64,000 bases of DNA from Lachnospiraceae bacterium (lineage in GTDB: Bacteria > Bacillota > Clostridia > Lachnospirales > Lachnospiraceae). Below are positions 36,177 to 46,058 of this stretch, piece by piece (position 1 is the first letter of the stretch; each line of letters begins with the position of its first letter). The stretch lies in contig JAFZPG010000045.1 of NCBI GenBank assembly GCA_017550425.1, positions 1 through 64,000 of the forward strand, written 5' to 3'. The translations under genes and the position numbers were made by a program. The notes beneath the pieces were generated by a model. The model was not told the origin of the DNA. It made no database searches and saw only the letters and a list, made by a program, of their open reading frames with translations.

Positions 36177-38333
36177 TCATTCAACCTGCTCACGCAGCAG
36201 TTTACCCATATCGTTGCCGAACGCCTCGGCGACTTTACGGACTTCTTCCTCTTCCGCGAGGAAGGCTTCCGCTACCAGCGGATCGAAGTGTGAGCCGGCA
36301 TCTTCCTTGATGATGCTGAGTGCCTTCTCGATCGTAAACGGCGGCTTGTAGACACGCTTCGAGATCAATGCGTCAAATACATCGGCCACGGCCATGATAC
36401 GAGCCGACAGCGGGATCTCTTCACCGGCCAGGCCGCGGGGATATCCCTTGCCGTTCCACTTTTCGTGGTGTCCGCCGGCCAGGTTTCGCGCTTCGGTCAG
36501 ATAGCCCGAATTCGGGACGGCCTCGATCACCTTATTCATGATCTCCTCGCCGATCAGGGTGTGCTTCTTCATCTCCTCAAACTCTTCGTCGGTGAGTTTG
36601 CCGGGCTTATTCAGGATCAGATCGGAAACGCCGATCTTACCGACATCATGCAAGGGCGCGGAATGAAACACGTCATACATGAACTGATCGGTGATCTGGT
36701 CGGTATAATAACCCTTCTTACGCAGGCCGTTCATGATGATCCGTGTGTAGGCTGCCGTCTTTCGGATATGATCGCCGGTGTCTTCGTCACGACCTTCCAC
36801 CATGTCCGCCAGCACCATGATGAGTGCCATCTGCATCTTTGAAATGGTCTCGTTCTTCGCTTCCAATTCCTCAACATAATTCACGGAATCGGTGCTCATC
36901 TTCACCAGAGCGTTGTACAGGTTCTCGATCTCGTCCCCCGTATGGATCTCCAGATTCTTTAAGCCCTCCACGCTTTCATCCAGTCCCTCGCCGTTATTAA
37001 ATGCAAACGAGCCCGCGCTTCTGGCCATCGTATTTACCGGGATTGTGATGCTGTATTCCGCAAACCACCAGCCGAAGACCAGCGCCAGCAACAAGAAGCC
37101 CAGATAGAGGGAGATCATCTTTGTCATGAAAATGATATAATTGGCCGTCAGCTGCTTCATCGAGATGTCAACGCAGGCATAGGCAACACACTTATCATAT
37201 TTGTCATAAATGGGCTGGTAGGCCGTAAGCAGCCAGCCGAACATATCGTCCGAAATGATGGGCTCGATCTCTTCACCGGCCAGGAGCGCCGGCAGATATT
37301 CTTCAAACGCACCCTCGAACGCCAGAACTTCACCGGGTTCGGAAGCTTCGACAGCTTCGGTATCCAGATCGAAGATCACGTGGCATCCGTCTTTCTGAAT
37401 CTGATACACGTATACATACTCGATATCCGGAGAGGTCTTTTTGATCTCGTACAGAAGCTCCTCCGTTTTTGCGTAGCCATTGGCCGAACGCTTCAAAATG
37501 AGGATGTCATCAATGATATCAGGGCCGACGGCAGCGGCCGCCAGGGAAGCGGTCTCCTTAGCAAAGCGTTTCTTTTCCTCCACGGAGTTTTTCCGATATA
37601 AAGAAACGCTGACGATGGTCGCGAAGCCGGAGATCACAAAAGAGAATACCACCAAAAGAAGAACGACCTTCGTACGAAGTGAAGTACGGCGTGTCTCCAA
37701 CTTCATCATCTCGTCCTTCTCCTCACGGCTCAGGGCGCGCTGTTGCCAGCCACGGTATCGAAGGTTGCGCCGCAACTCCGTCGGCAACAGATTATAAGGG
37801 ATCGCCGCGATCAGAACTGTGATCGCTTTATCGAGGATATCTATGTACAGGTTCGCATAGATCGATTGGAAGAATTCTCTCCAATGCCCCGCGGAAAACA
37901 GATCATGATTTCCGACTTCATCCTTCAGGTCGCCGTTGATACACCAACTGATCGCCGAACCCAGAACACCGCCGATGGCGGCCAGCGCCAGGATAAACGC
38001 CAGGATTCCAAGAGGTTTCTTCAGGAAATGTCTCCGTGCGAAATAGGCGGAAACCAAAGCAATCAACACGTTCAGCGACCCATAGAAGAACGAAGTTCCG
38101 TCGATCAGGAAACCGGTGAAGATATTCGTCGAGATACCGGTGATGACACCGGGGATATACCCGCCGAAGACCGCAGTCAGAACGGTCCCCACCGTATCCA
38201 GATAAATCTTCCAAGAAAACGTTTGGGCCAGGAATGATCCTAAGATATTGATAGAAATACCGATGATGCACATGATGATCATCTGAAGAAAGCGAAGCCC
38301 GCGTTTCTTCTCTCGTTTTTTTATCTTTTCCAT
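36177..38333 (-). CDS. Membrane HD-GYP phosphodiesterase with ECF-S-like and sensor domains
   Basis: This protein has 718 residues from the ATG at 38333 (AAAGG site); the frame extends upstream without a site. The N-terminal 200 residues hold about six helices resembling an ECF-transporter substrate-binding (S) component (GTVLTAVFGGYIPGVITG). A helix near 230, an extracellular Cache-like sensor (about 250-385), another helix and a linker lead to an HD-GYP domain. It has HD at 562-563 (PLHDVGKIG), GGHHEKWNG and GYP at 630-632, the residues needed for cyclic di-GMP hydrolysis. It probably senses a small ligand outside the cell and lowers c-di-GMP. Confidence 0.88.
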   Translation of the reverse strand: MEKIKKREKKRGLRFLQMIIMCIIGISINILGSFLAQTFSWKIYLDTVGTVLTAVFGGYIPGVITGISTNIFTGFLIDGTSFFYGSLNVLIALVSAYFARRHFLKKPLGILAFILALAAIGGVLGSAISWCINGDLKDEVGNHDLFSAGHWREFFQSIYANLYIDILDKAITVLIAAIPYNLLPTELRRNLRYRGWQQRALSREEKDEMMKLETRRTSLRTKVVLLLVVFSFVISGFATIVSVSLYRKNSVEEKKRFAKETASLAAAAVGPDIIDDILILKRSANGYAKTEELLYEIKKTSPDIEYVYVYQIQKDGCHVIFDLDTEAVEASEPGEVLAFEGAFEEYLPALLAGEEIEPIISDDMFGWLLTAYQPIYDKYDKCVAYACVDISMKQLTANYIIFMTKMISLYLGFLLLALVFGWWFAEYSITIPVNTMARSAGSFAFNNGEGLDESVEGLKNLEIHTGDEIENLYNALVKMSTDSVNYVEELEAKNETISKMQMALIMVLADMVEGRDEDTGDHIRKTAAYTRIIMNGLRKKGYYTDQITDQFMYDVFHSAPLHDVGKIGVSDLILNKPGKLTDEEFEEMKKHTLIGEEIMNKVIEAVPNSGYLTEARNLAGGHHEKWNGKGYPRGLAGEEIPLSARIMAVADVFDALISKRVYKPPFTIEKALSIIKEDAGSHFDPLVAEAFLAEEEEVRKVAEAFGNDMGKLLREQVE

Positions 38334-38452
38334 AAGGCGCCTTTCTGATCTCCCGTGCGGAAATCGCCTGAAATGTGAAAATAATACGCTGAAAAATAAA
38401 TCAATTCTGTATTTCTTTCTGAAAAAGGGCAAATTGCCCCATCATTACCTCC

Positions 38453-38481
38453 ATTATACTTAAGAAATCACCGAAATGCAA
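38453..38481 (-). promoter_or_regulatory. Promoter of the HD-GYP gene
   Basis: TTGCAT (38476-38481), a 17-bp spacer and TATAAT (38453-38458) lie on the minus strand. The leader of about 110 nt contains a small GGGCA/TGCCC hairpin followed by five T (near 38425-38441), a possible attenuator. Confidence 0.6.
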
Positions 38482-38504
38482 ATAAAATTTTTGTGAAACG
38501 CCGA

Positions 38505-38532
38505 AGCGCCCCGACCAAATGGTCGGGGCGCT
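38505..38532 (-). terminator. Terminator of the sugar ABC transporter operon
   Basis: AGCGCCCCGACC pairs with GGTCGGGGCGCT to give a very stable hairpin about 45 bp after the solute-binding protein stop. Confidence 0.7.
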
Positions 38533-38578
38533 CCGGATTGAGTAACGTATTATTTGGATGTCAAATGATTATGAGCGA

Positions 38579-40336
38579 TTACTGCGGAAGAGACGATACG
38601 TCGCCGTAGGTCTTAACCCATGCTTCGTCACGCTCGTCATGGATCTCCTGACCACCGGAGGTCATGTAGTCAGCCATGTTCTCATCCCAAACGCTGTCGA
38701 ACTGATCGGGCTTACATACAACTGCCTTCTGGTAAGCAGCGGTTCTCTTGTCGCCCAGGATCTGGCCCTGACCGTCTTCGGACTCGATCGCGCCAACGGC
38801 TACGTTCTTATCATGTCTCATGTCGATCTTAGCGATCTTATCAGCTGCTGCTACAAGAGCGGGATCGTTCTCAGCGTAGCTGTTAGCGGTCGTAAGAACA
38901 GTTGCTTCCTCAGTTGCAAGGCGGAGACCGTTGCAGGTGATGGTAAGGTCGATGTTGCTGCCGGAGTTCATGAACGCCTTGTTGCCGCCTTCGATCTTCT
39001 TAGTGATGTAGTACTTGCCATCAGCAGACTTCTCGTGGCCTACGCCCTCTTCACCGAGCTGCAGGTACTGGATGTGTGCGGGGTCAGAGATCCAATCCAG
39101 GTACATAAGGCAAGCCAAAGGCTCCTTACAGGTTGCAGGGAAGAACAGCTTACGGTCGCCGGCTGTAGAGGTAACGAACTTGGTGTGACCGCCGTTCTTA
39201 TCTTCGAACGGATCGATCGCTACGAACTTAGCGTCCTCACCAACGAGGTTCTTAAGTTCAGCATTGATGGACTTGTCGCCGTTACGGAATACATAGTCCC
39301 AGTTATGAGTGATAGCGCCTACGAAACCGGCCTTCATGTTATTGTCTTCGGTAGAGTCATCTGCGCCATACAGTGCGAAATCTTTCCACATCAGGCCATC
39401 GTTGTACCACTTGTTGAGGAGTCTGATCGCCTCTTTGGTACCGGGCTCAGTGAATTTTCTATCATCAAAACCGTTTACATAGTAGTCACGATCAGAGATG
39501 TTAGGGTCAATGAAGGACTCGATAAGAGTAGCTGCTCTCCAGCCTACATCGTAGGATACGGAGTAAGGGATCATCTTATCAGCGTCGTCGCCGAGGAGCT
39601 TCTCAGCGTTGTCACGGAATGCGATCAGGCACTTTTCGAACTCTTCCTTCGTGGTGGGCTCCTTAAGGCCTAACTTATCCAGCCAGTCCTTACGGATGAA
39701 GGTTACGACACGGTTTGCTGTAGCTCTCTTACCTTCGATCGCCCAGATGGTTCCGGTCTTGGGATCTTTATTCCAGTTGATGTTGGTGTCGCCAAGCCAC
39801 TCCCAAAGGTTCTGGCACTGGTCTTTGTAATCGTTGAGATACGGAGCCATATCCAGAACACCGCCACGGTTTGCGTAGTTCTGAATGGTCGGGTAGTCAT
39901 AAGTTACGCAGATGTCAGGAGCGGTTCCTGCGGAAAGCAGGTTGTTCAGTTCCTGACCCTCAGTCCAACGAGGAACCTTAACGAACTCAACTTCTACGTT
40001 GTGGTCTTCCAGCATGCCCTTCTTGATGTAGTCGGTGTACATGTTGTCGCCTGCATCTGTGCCGCCCTCAGGAGAACGATCATAAACTTCAACGCGGATC
40101 TTCTTCGTCTCTTTGAACTTACCGTTCACGAAATCAGGATCTTCAGCCTTCGTTCCATCGTCAGCCTTTGTTGTTGTTGTAGTGTTGCCGCCATCGGTAG
40201 CCTTTGTTGCGTCAGTGCTACCCGGGGCCTGTGTCGCATTGGCTGCGGTGGTTTCTTTGGAATCCTTCTCACCACAACCAACAAGTGTCGCTGTCATGGA
40301 CGCTGCAAGCGCCAATGCAATAGCTTGTTTTTTCAT
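38579..40336 (-). CDS. ABC transporter solute-binding lipoprotein (carbohydrate family)
   Basis: This protein has 585 residues from the ATG at 40336 (AAAGGAA site). The lipobox is LVGC with Cys21, followed by a Thr/Ala-rich linker and a large family 1-type binding domain (NNLLSAGTAPDICVTYD near the start). The length, and the pairing with LplB- and LplC-like permeases, match the binding proteins used for oligosaccharides in Clostridia. It is the last gene of a three-gene operon and probably the most translated. The ligand is unknown. Confidence 0.9.
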   Translation of the reverse strand: MKKQAIALALAASMTATLVGCGEKDSKETTAANATQAPGSTDATKATDGGNTTTTTKADDGTKAEDPDFVNGKFKETKKIRVEVYDRSPEGGTDAGDNMYTDYIKKGMLEDHNVEVEFVKVPRWTEGQELNNLLSAGTAPDICVTYDYPTIQNYANRGGVLDMAPYLNDYKDQCQNLWEWLGDTNINWNKDPKTGTIWAIEGKRATANRVVTFIRKDWLDKLGLKEPTTKEEFEKCLIAFRDNAEKLLGDDADKMIPYSVSYDVGWRAATLIESFIDPNISDRDYYVNGFDDRKFTEPGTKEAIRLLNKWYNDGLMWKDFALYGADDSTEDNNMKAGFVGAITHNWDYVFRNGDKSINAELKNLVGEDAKFVAIDPFEDKNGGHTKFVTSTAGDRKLFFPATCKEPLACLMYLDWISDPAHIQYLQLGEEGVGHEKSADGKYYITKKIEGGNKAFMNSGSNIDLTITCNGLRLATEEATVLTTANSYAENDPALVAAADKIAKIDMRHDKNVAVGAIESEDGQGQILGDKRTAAYQKAVVCKPDQFDSVWDENMADYMTSGGQEIHDERDEAWVKTYGDVSSLPQ

Positions 40337-40389
40337 AGTTACAATTCCTTTCTTGATATATATAATAACATTGCTGCTACTAACATGGA

Positions 40390-41313
40390 TCATTCCTTCA
40401 CCGCTCCGACCGTTACGCCGTGGATGAAATACTTCTGCAACCACGGATAGATGCACAGGATCGGAATAGTGGAAAACATAACAACGGCCGCCTTCGTCTG
40501 TTCGGCGTAACCGACGTTACCGGGTTCAAGAGTTGTATCGATGTTGCTCTGTCCCTGAAGCATGTTCCACAGGTACAGCTGCAACGGCCAGTTCTTTTTG
40601 TTGTTGTGCGCGAACATGAGCGCGTCGGAATAACCGTTCCAACGGCCTACCGCATAGTACAGGGCCAATGTTGCAATGACCGGCTTCGACAGCGGCAGAT
40701 AGATCTTCGTAAGGATCTGGAAGAAGCTCGCGCCGTCCAGTTCCGCAGACTCACGCAGGGAGTCCGGAATTCCGTAGAAGAAACTACGCATGATGATCAT
40801 ATTAAATACGGACAGGCAGAACGGAACCAACAGCACATACGGTGTATCCAGCATGTGGAGCTGCTTAAACAACAAATAGTTCGGCATGGTGCCGGCGTTG
40901 AAGAACATCGTAATGGTGATCATGATGTTCATGGCGCCGCGGCCCTTTAACTTATCAAAGATCAACGGGAACGCACACAGCGTCGTCATGGTCAGGGAAA
41001 GCAAAGTTCCCACGACCGTCAGGAAGACGGTCCATACAAATGCCCGGCGATACTCGGACTCTTTGAATACTGCCTCATAGGCGGTCAGGTTAAAACCCTT
41101 CGGCCACAGGGAGACCTTATTTCGGATCAGGTATTCCGATCCGGACAGCGAACGTGCCAACAGGTTCACCAGAGGCAACAGACAGATTATGATAACGAAT
41201 ATGCATATTACGATGAATACATAATCGCTGACATGAAGCCGGTTGAGTTTGCTCTTTCGCTTCGGAAGCGCAGGCATCTCCAGTTCCGGCATACTGTTTT
41301 CTTTCATCTTCAT
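40390..41313 (-). CDS. Carbohydrate ABC transporter permease (LplC-like)
   Basis: This protein has 307 residues with six hydrophobic helices. The EAA loop reads ESAELDGASFFQILTKIYLPLSKP-like in two parts (ESAELDGASF and KIYLPLSKP), the site that docks on the ATPase. It is an MalG/LplC-type CUT1 inner-membrane subunit. One base separates it from the upstream permease gene. Confidence 0.92.
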   Translation of the reverse strand: MKMKENSMPELEMPALPKRKSKLNRLHVSDYVFIVICIFVIIICLLPLVNLLARSLSGSEYLIRNKVSLWPKGFNLTAYEAVFKESEYRRAFVWTVFLTVVGTLLSLTMTTLCAFPLIFDKLKGRGAMNIMITITMFFNAGTMPNYLLFKQLHMLDTPYVLLVPFCLSVFNMIIMRSFFYGIPDSLRESAELDGASFFQILTKIYLPLSKPVIATLALYYAVGRWNGYSDALMFAHNNKKNWPLQLYLWNMLQGQSNIDTTLEPGNVGYAEQTKAAVVMFSTIPILCIYPWLQKYFIHGVTVGAVKE

Positions 41314-41314
41314 C

Positions 41315-42298
41315 TTACCAAATACCTCGATCTCCTAATTTTCTGGCCAGTGCATTCGCCGTCAGCAGGAAGAATACTCCGACTACGGACTGGAACAGGC
41401 CAATCGCAATACCTCTCTCCCACTTACTTCCGACGATACCGATCTTGTAAATGTAGGTAGAAAGTACTTCCGATACATTGAGCACGAGCGGTTTCTGCAA
41501 CGCATACGGACGGTCAAAGCCGGAACCGATGATGTTACCGATGCTCATGATCAACAGGATAACGATGGTAGGACGAATACCCGGCAGGGTAATGTGCCAC
41601 ATCTTTTTAAATCTTCCGGCGCCATCCACCGACGCTGCCTCATACAGTTCGGGGTTAATGGATGTGATCGCCGCCAGATACAGGATCGAGTTCCAACCGA
41701 AACTCTGCCAGATACCGATCAGGACGTACATGATGATCCAGGGGATCTCTTTATCCAGGAAGCCTATTCGGGGGATACCCATGCCTTCCAGTGCGTTGTT
41801 TACGATACCGGTGTTCGTTGCGAACAGCTGAACTGCCAGGCCGTAGATAACGACCCATGACAGGAAGTGCGGCATGTAGGCAACGGTCTGCACCGTTCTC
41901 TTAAACTTCTTCATGCGAAGTTCGTTCAGGATCAATGCAAAGATGATCGGAACGGCAAATCCGACTACCAGATCCAGCAGGTTCAGGGTGATCGTATTTC
42001 TCAGCGCCTGGTGAAACTGCTTATTCTTAAATACATCGATGAAATGCTTCCAGCCGTTCTTCGATGTCCAGGGCATGTTCCATATGCTGGTTCCGTCCAG
42101 TTTATAATCCTTCCAGGCTGCCTGCACATAGATCATGGGGATGTACTTAAATATGATGAAGTACACGACCGGCAGAAGCAGCATGGCGTATAACTGCCAA
42201 TATCTGCGCATGTATCCGGTCTTATGACCTTTGAGTTTTTTCGCCGGCAGTCCGTAATCCGCCGAAGGCTCACTCGGCTTAATTTCTTCTGCGCCCAC
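41315..42298 (-). CDS. Carbohydrate ABC transporter permease (LplB-like)
   Basis: This protein has 327 residues. I place the start at a GTG (42298) behind a GGAGGAG site; upstream in-frame codons give a Trp/Leu-rich extension without a site. It has six helices, and the EAA loop is YEAASVDGAGRFKKMWHITLP. It pairs with the LplC-like permease. No ATPase gene is in the operon, so a shared MsmK-type ATPase elsewhere is expected. Confidence 0.9.
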   Translation of the reverse strand: MGAEEIKPSEPSADYGLPAKKLKGHKTGYMRRYWQLYAMLLLPVVYFIIFKYIPMIYVQAAWKDYKLDGTSIWNMPWTSKNGWKHFIDVFKNKQFHQALRNTITLNLLDLVVGFAVPIIFALILNELRMKKFKRTVQTVAYMPHFLSWVVIYGLAVQLFATNTGIVNNALEGMGIPRIGFLDKEIPWIIMYVLIGIWQSFGWNSILYLAAITSINPELYEAASVDGAGRFKKMWHITLPGIRPTIVILLIMSIGNIIGSGFDRPYALQKPLVLNVSEVLSTYIYKIGIVGSKWERGIAIGLFQSVVGVFFLLTANALARKLGDRGIW

Positions 42299-42498
42299 TT
42301 TCTCTACTCCTCCTAACCACAGACATAATACGCCCATGCGGAAAATAAAGCGAACCCATCCGGGGTCGCGCTGCACACGTCATTCAGTTCATTCAATAGT
42401 GTTTTTTCTTTTCTTGATGGGGGGATTTGTCCGGTACGAAAACGACGGAACAGGAGTCTGCTTCTCCTTTTACGTCCCGCTTTTCCTACTTGATACAA

Positions 42499-42504
42499 AT
42501 TATA
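42499..42504 (-). promoter_or_regulatory. Likely -10 box of the ABC transporter operon
   Basis: TATAAT lies on the minus strand with only a weak -35 (TGGAAG) 17 bp upstream, as expected for an activator-dependent promoter. It lies in the 365-bp divergent region (42299-42663) facing the AraC gene; the rest of that region shows no gene. Confidence 0.45.
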
Positions 42505-42548
42505 AAATATTTTTAAACCCTCTTCCATTGCCAGTATTGTCGACTGTA

Positions 42549-42577
42549 TTGCAAAACCTGTGCTATTATGTTATAAT
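42549..42577 (+). promoter_or_regulatory. Promoter of the AraC-family regulator gene
   Basis: TTGCAA (42549-42554), a 17-bp spacer and TATAAT (42572-42577) lie on the + strand. Confidence 0.65.
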
Positions 42578-42663
42578 TGTTTTGAAATGGAGCAAATAGC
42601 ACAGATTCTGCCCACATTTTCAGGAAAAATGCGTAAACATCCACAAAAACAAGGAAATATGCC

Positions 42664-43566
42664 ATGCCGAATGAATTAAGAAAAGATCTGCGTGCCGTCT
42701 TTACGACGAGGCAATATATGATCTCCGAAGATTTCGAGATCTTCTATTACAGCGACCTGCATTTCACGCCGACCCAGACGCACTCCCACTCCTACTACGA
42801 GATCTATTTCTTCGTAAACGGAAACATCGAGTTCAACATCGGTTCCGAAGCGCACCATCTGATCCCGGGTGATGTCGTCCTGATGCCGCCGGGTGTCTCG
42901 CACTACGCGATCTCCCACGATCCCGGGAAGCGTTACCAGCGTTTCGTCCTCTGGGTCAGCCGCGACTACTACCAGCATTTCTTAAGCATTTCCCCGGATT
43001 TCGCTTATATCTTCCAGCTGGCAGAGGAGGAGCATCGCTACATCCATCACTACGATACCATCGCGTTCAATGCATTCCAGTCGAAACTCTTCGAGATCAT
43101 CCAGGAGACGCACCAGACGCGGTTCGGTAAGGATGCAAAGGTCGATCTGCTGATCTCCGGCCTGATCCTGGACATCAACCGCAGCATCTACGAGCGGGAT
43201 AATCCGCCGAAGCTGCGTGAAACGGCGCACCTGTCGCAGAGCCTGATCGCTTACATCGACAACCATCTCACCGAGCCGATCTCGCTCGACGATCTGGCGC
43301 GCGAGTTCTTCGTCAGCAAATGTCACATTTCCCACGTATTCAAAGAGCACCTGGGCATCTCGATTCATAAATACATACAAAAAAAGCGCCTCGCTTTGTT
43401 CCGCGACGCGCTTCGTGAAAACGGCGAGATCCTCTCCACCTTTACCAACTGCGGTTTCACCGACTATTCCAGTTTCTACCGCGCATTTAAGAAGGAATAC
43501 GGCATCTCACCGAGCCACTACCAGATGCAGATCTCCAAAGAGTCTGCGGAGTACGAAAACCGATAA
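42664..43566 (+). CDS. AraC-family transcriptional regulator
   Basis: This protein has 300 residues. The N-terminal cupin domain has THSHSYYEIYFFVNG and IPGDVVLMPPGVSH, which should bind the sugar signal. The C-terminal about 100 residues have two helix-turn-helix motifs (ISLDDLAREFFVSKCHISHVFK and CGFTDYSSFYRAFKKEYGISP, each shortened here to its key part). It is divergent from the sugar ABC transporter operon and probably activates it in response to the transported glycan. Confidence 0.93.
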   Translation: MPNELRKDLRAVFTTRQYMISEDFEIFYYSDLHFTPTQTHSHSYYEIYFFVNGNIEFNIGSEAHHLIPGDVVLMPPGVSHYAISHDPGKRYQRFVLWVSRDYYQHFLSISPDFAYIFQLAEEEHRYIHHYDTIAFNAFQSKLFEIIQETHQTRFGKDAKVDLLISGLILDINRSIYERDNPPKLRETAHLSQSLIAYIDNHLTEPISLDDLAREFFVSKCHISHVFKEHLGISIHKYIQKKRLALFRDALRENGEILSTFTNCGFTDYSSFYRAFKKEYGISPSHYQMQISKESAEYENR

Positions 43567-43574
43567 AGGAAACT

Positions 43575-43608
43575 GCCCGGCGCGATGTTTAGATCGCGCC
43601 GGGCGTTT
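43575..43608. terminator. Terminator between convergent araC-type and yesL-type genes
   Basis: A 12-bp GC-rich stem (43575-43586 with 43593-43604) has a 6-nt loop and a TTTT tail on the + strand. Confidence 0.85.
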
Positions 43609-43626
43609 TATCATCTCAAATATACT

Positions 43627-44475
43627 TTAAAATTCATCGGACGGTGCTACGTCCCCATCTTCGGACGCCGGGATCTCATCCGCAGGATCGCCCGGAAGGG
43701 AATCCTCTTCCTCCGGAACGTCGTCCTCATCGCCGTCATCCGCGCTATGCACCAGAGCTGCCGCTTCGGCCAATGTGTGCTTGTGCACCTCGGGTGTCTT
43801 CGCCTTGCGCTCTTTCTTCGGCTTCCCGAGCGCCGCCAGCTCCTCATCCGTCGCGTTCTCATACGGGCCGATGCGCTGCTCCTGCTCGAACTTATCGAAC
43901 GCCTTGATAAAGAAGGTCGTGTTGATGATCAGGGTCGCCGTCGTGAGCGCCAGCCAGATCAGCCACGCCCAGTACATGTGCCAGACGCCGAACAGGATCG
44001 GGGCTATGATGATCACCAACCCGAAGAGCGAATGGAACAGGTGGGTGAACGACATGACGAACGCGCCCTTCAGCGCCTCTCCGATCGTCACCGTGTAACG
44101 GGACAGGAACGGGAAGACCATCCACGAGATCATGAGTACGAACATGGTCGCGCCGAACAGCAGAGCCTTCGTCGCCAGAGACGCCTGCTCCTGTCCGACC
44201 AGATACCAGTCGTATAAGAGGAAGGCCAGCATCGCGAACATCAAAAAAGTCAGGATCGTCGCCTGCTTGAAGTTCTGCTTAAACGAGCGGAAGAACGGCT
44301 TTTTGATGCCCTCGGACTGGCCGCGGAGCATCTTCATCGCGGTAAACGTCCGCGCCGTCATCGCCGCCCCGATAGTGAACACAGGGAGGCAGCACACCAA
44401 CGTCAGCAGGTTCAGGAGCATATAATCAACGATATCGTCCACTGCATTTAACAAAGGACTGTTGTATTTCTGCAT
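43627..44475 (-). CDS. YesL-family (DUF624) membrane protein
   Basis: This protein has 282 residues with five or so membrane helices (about 15-190). It has the family opening NAVDDIVDYMLLNLLTLVCCLPVFTIGAA-like pattern (key part NLLTLVCCLPVFTIG) and a following Thr-Ala patch. The last 70 residues are acidic and charged. YesL-like genes often accompany LplBC-type sugar transporters, as here on the other side of the AraC gene. The function is unknown. Confidence 0.85.
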   Translation of the reverse strand: MQKYNSPLLNAVDDIVDYMLLNLLTLVCCLPVFTIGAAMTARTFTAMKMLRGQSEGIKKPFFRSFKQNFKQATILTFLMFAMLAFLLYDWYLVGQEQASLATKALLFGATMFVLMISWMVFPFLSRYTVTIGEALKGAFVMSFTHLFHSLFGLVIIIAPILFGVWHMYWAWLIWLALTTATLIINTTFFIKAFDKFEQEQRIGPYENATDEELAALGKPKKERKAKTPEVHKHTLAEAAALVHSADDGDEDDVPEEEDSLPGDPADEIPASEDGDVAPSDEF

Positions 44476-44490
44476 GTGCCTGTCCGCCTT

Positions 44491-44883
44491 TTAGAATTCG
44501 ACCGTCTTCGGTGAAGTCGTAAATGAGGAAAATGTCGCAACGACGTCCTTCATGTAAAGGACTTCCGTGTTGTCGTCATCCGCCGCATACATGTGCTTCA
44601 GGGTCGGATATGCGTCCAGCATGCTCTCCTTCGCCTCGATGCGCTCGTCGCGGATCAGCTTACCCGCGATGCGGAGCCAGGTTCCCTCGCAAAATGCGCA
44701 AAGCTCAAACTTCGGGTTCGCTTCCAGCTGGTGGGACACATCCTTCACCTTACCGGTCTGGATATACAAACGGCCATCAAATTTGTGGATCGTGCCGAAC
44801 GGACGCACACGGGGCTGGTCGCCCTCCACCGTTGCCAGATAATACGTCTGTGCCTTCTTTAAAAACTCCAATACTTCATCCAT
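44491..44883 (-). CDS. Pyridoxamine 5'-phosphate oxidase-like flavin-binding protein
   Basis: This protein has 130 residues. It is a split-barrel PPOX-class protein: TYYLATVEGDQPRVRPFG at the start, GRLYIQTGKVKDVSHQL, and FELCAFCEGTWLRI. Such short clostridial proteins bind FMN or another flavin, with unknown substrate; true pyridoxamine phosphate oxidase is longer. It lies 15 bp from its neighbours on both sides. Confidence 0.88.
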   Translation of the reverse strand: MDEVLEFLKKAQTYYLATVEGDQPRVRPFGTIHKFDGRLYIQTGKVKDVSHQLEANPKFELCAFCEGTWLRIAGKLIRDERIEAKESMLDAYPTLKHMYAADDDNTEVLYMKDVVATFSSFTTSPKTVEF

Positions 44884-44898
44884 AAAAAACCTCCTGGG

Positions 44899-46041
44899 TC
44901 AATCACTGACGTCTGCATCGACCGTGATCTTAAAATGATATTCCGGGAAATGCTCGGACAAATCCTGCACCACTTCCCTGTACACGGCCATCCGGTCCGG
45001 CGCGTCATAGCCGATGACGGCGTCAAACTGAATGTCCTTAGTTTCCGAATTGACATAAAAACCATGCATCTGCAGAACATGATCATGGTCCATCACGATG
45101 CGGCGGATTTCATTTTGCAGGTCCGCAGCCGCATTGTCCTGCATGTTGCGCCCGTAGACGCTGATACCGGTCAGGATGACCCCGCATTCATCGTAGACCT
45201 GGTCTGCGATCTCACGCTGCAGCCGGTCAAGCTGCGCCACGGTCATGTCCTCCGGCACCTCCACATGCAACGAGCCGATCAGCGACTCGGGGCCGTAGTT
45301 GTGCAGGACCAAATCGTACACACCGTACACGTCCGGGTATTCATTGACGATCCTTTTGATCTCCTTCGCTTTCTCCGAGCTGGGACGCTCGCCCAGGATC
45401 TGGGATATGGTCTTCCGCAGAAGACCGATGCCCGTGTTGATCATCAACAGGGAGATGACCGCCGCCAGATAGGCTTCGATGCTGACAGCCGTCGCGAGGA
45501 AAATGATCGCCGCGACCAGGGTCGCAAACGATACGATCGAGTCGTTCAGGGCGTCCTTACCCGAGCCGATCAGCGTTTCCGAATCTACACGTTTTCCGAC
45601 TTTGACGACATGCCGTCCCAGGAAGATCTTCGCGAGGACCGCAGCCGCGACGATGATGAGCGTCGGCGTGCTGTAGTCCGGCGTGGTCGGATGAATGATC
45701 TTCTTCACCGACTCGATGAGCGCCGTGACGCCGGCGTACAGGATGATCACCGCAATGACGCTGGCCGCAACATACTCCGAGCGGCCGTGCCCGAAGGGGT
45801 GATCCTTATCCGGCTTCTTCATGGCGAAACGCGTCCCGACGATGGTGATCACCGACGAAAGCACGTCGCTTAAGTTATTGACCGCGTCCAATATGATCGC
45901 GATGGATCCCGAGATCCAGCCCACGACCGATTTAAATGCGGCCAGAATGATATTGACCAGAATACCGAGTGCACCGGTCCGAATGATCGTCCTGCTACGA
46001 TCCATCGTAGCAGCCAGTGCTTGTTTTTCTTCCGTTTCCAT
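44899..46041 (-). CDS. Cation diffusion facilitator (CDF) family metal exporter
   Basis: This protein has 380 residues. Six membrane helices (about 20-215) include AIILDAVNNLSDVLSS, the metal-site Asp residues of helix 2, and DHPFGHGRSEYVA. The C-terminal cytoplasmic domain (about 215-300, ferredoxin-like) is followed by a second ferredoxin-like extension to 380. Members export zinc, iron or manganese. It is second in a four-gene operon. Confidence 0.92.
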   Translation of the reverse strand: METEEKQALAATMDRSRTIIRTGALGILVNIILAAFKSVVGWISGSIAIILDAVNNLSDVLSSVITIVGTRFAMKKPDKDHPFGHGRSEYVAASVIAVIILYAGVTALIESVKKIIHPTTPDYSTPTLIIVAAAVLAKIFLGRHVVKVGKRVDSETLIGSGKDALNDSIVSFATLVAAIIFLATAVSIEAYLAAVISLLMINTGIGLLRKTISQILGERPSSEKAKEIKRIVNEYPDVYGVYDLVLHNYGPESLIGSLHVEVPEDMTVAQLDRLQREIADQVYDECGVILTGISVYGRNMQDNAAADLQNEIRRIVMDHDHVLQMHGFYVNSETKDIQFDAVIGYDAPDRMAVYREVVQDLSEHFPEYHFKITVDADVSD

Positions 46042-46058
46042 TCCATCCTCCCGAGGGA

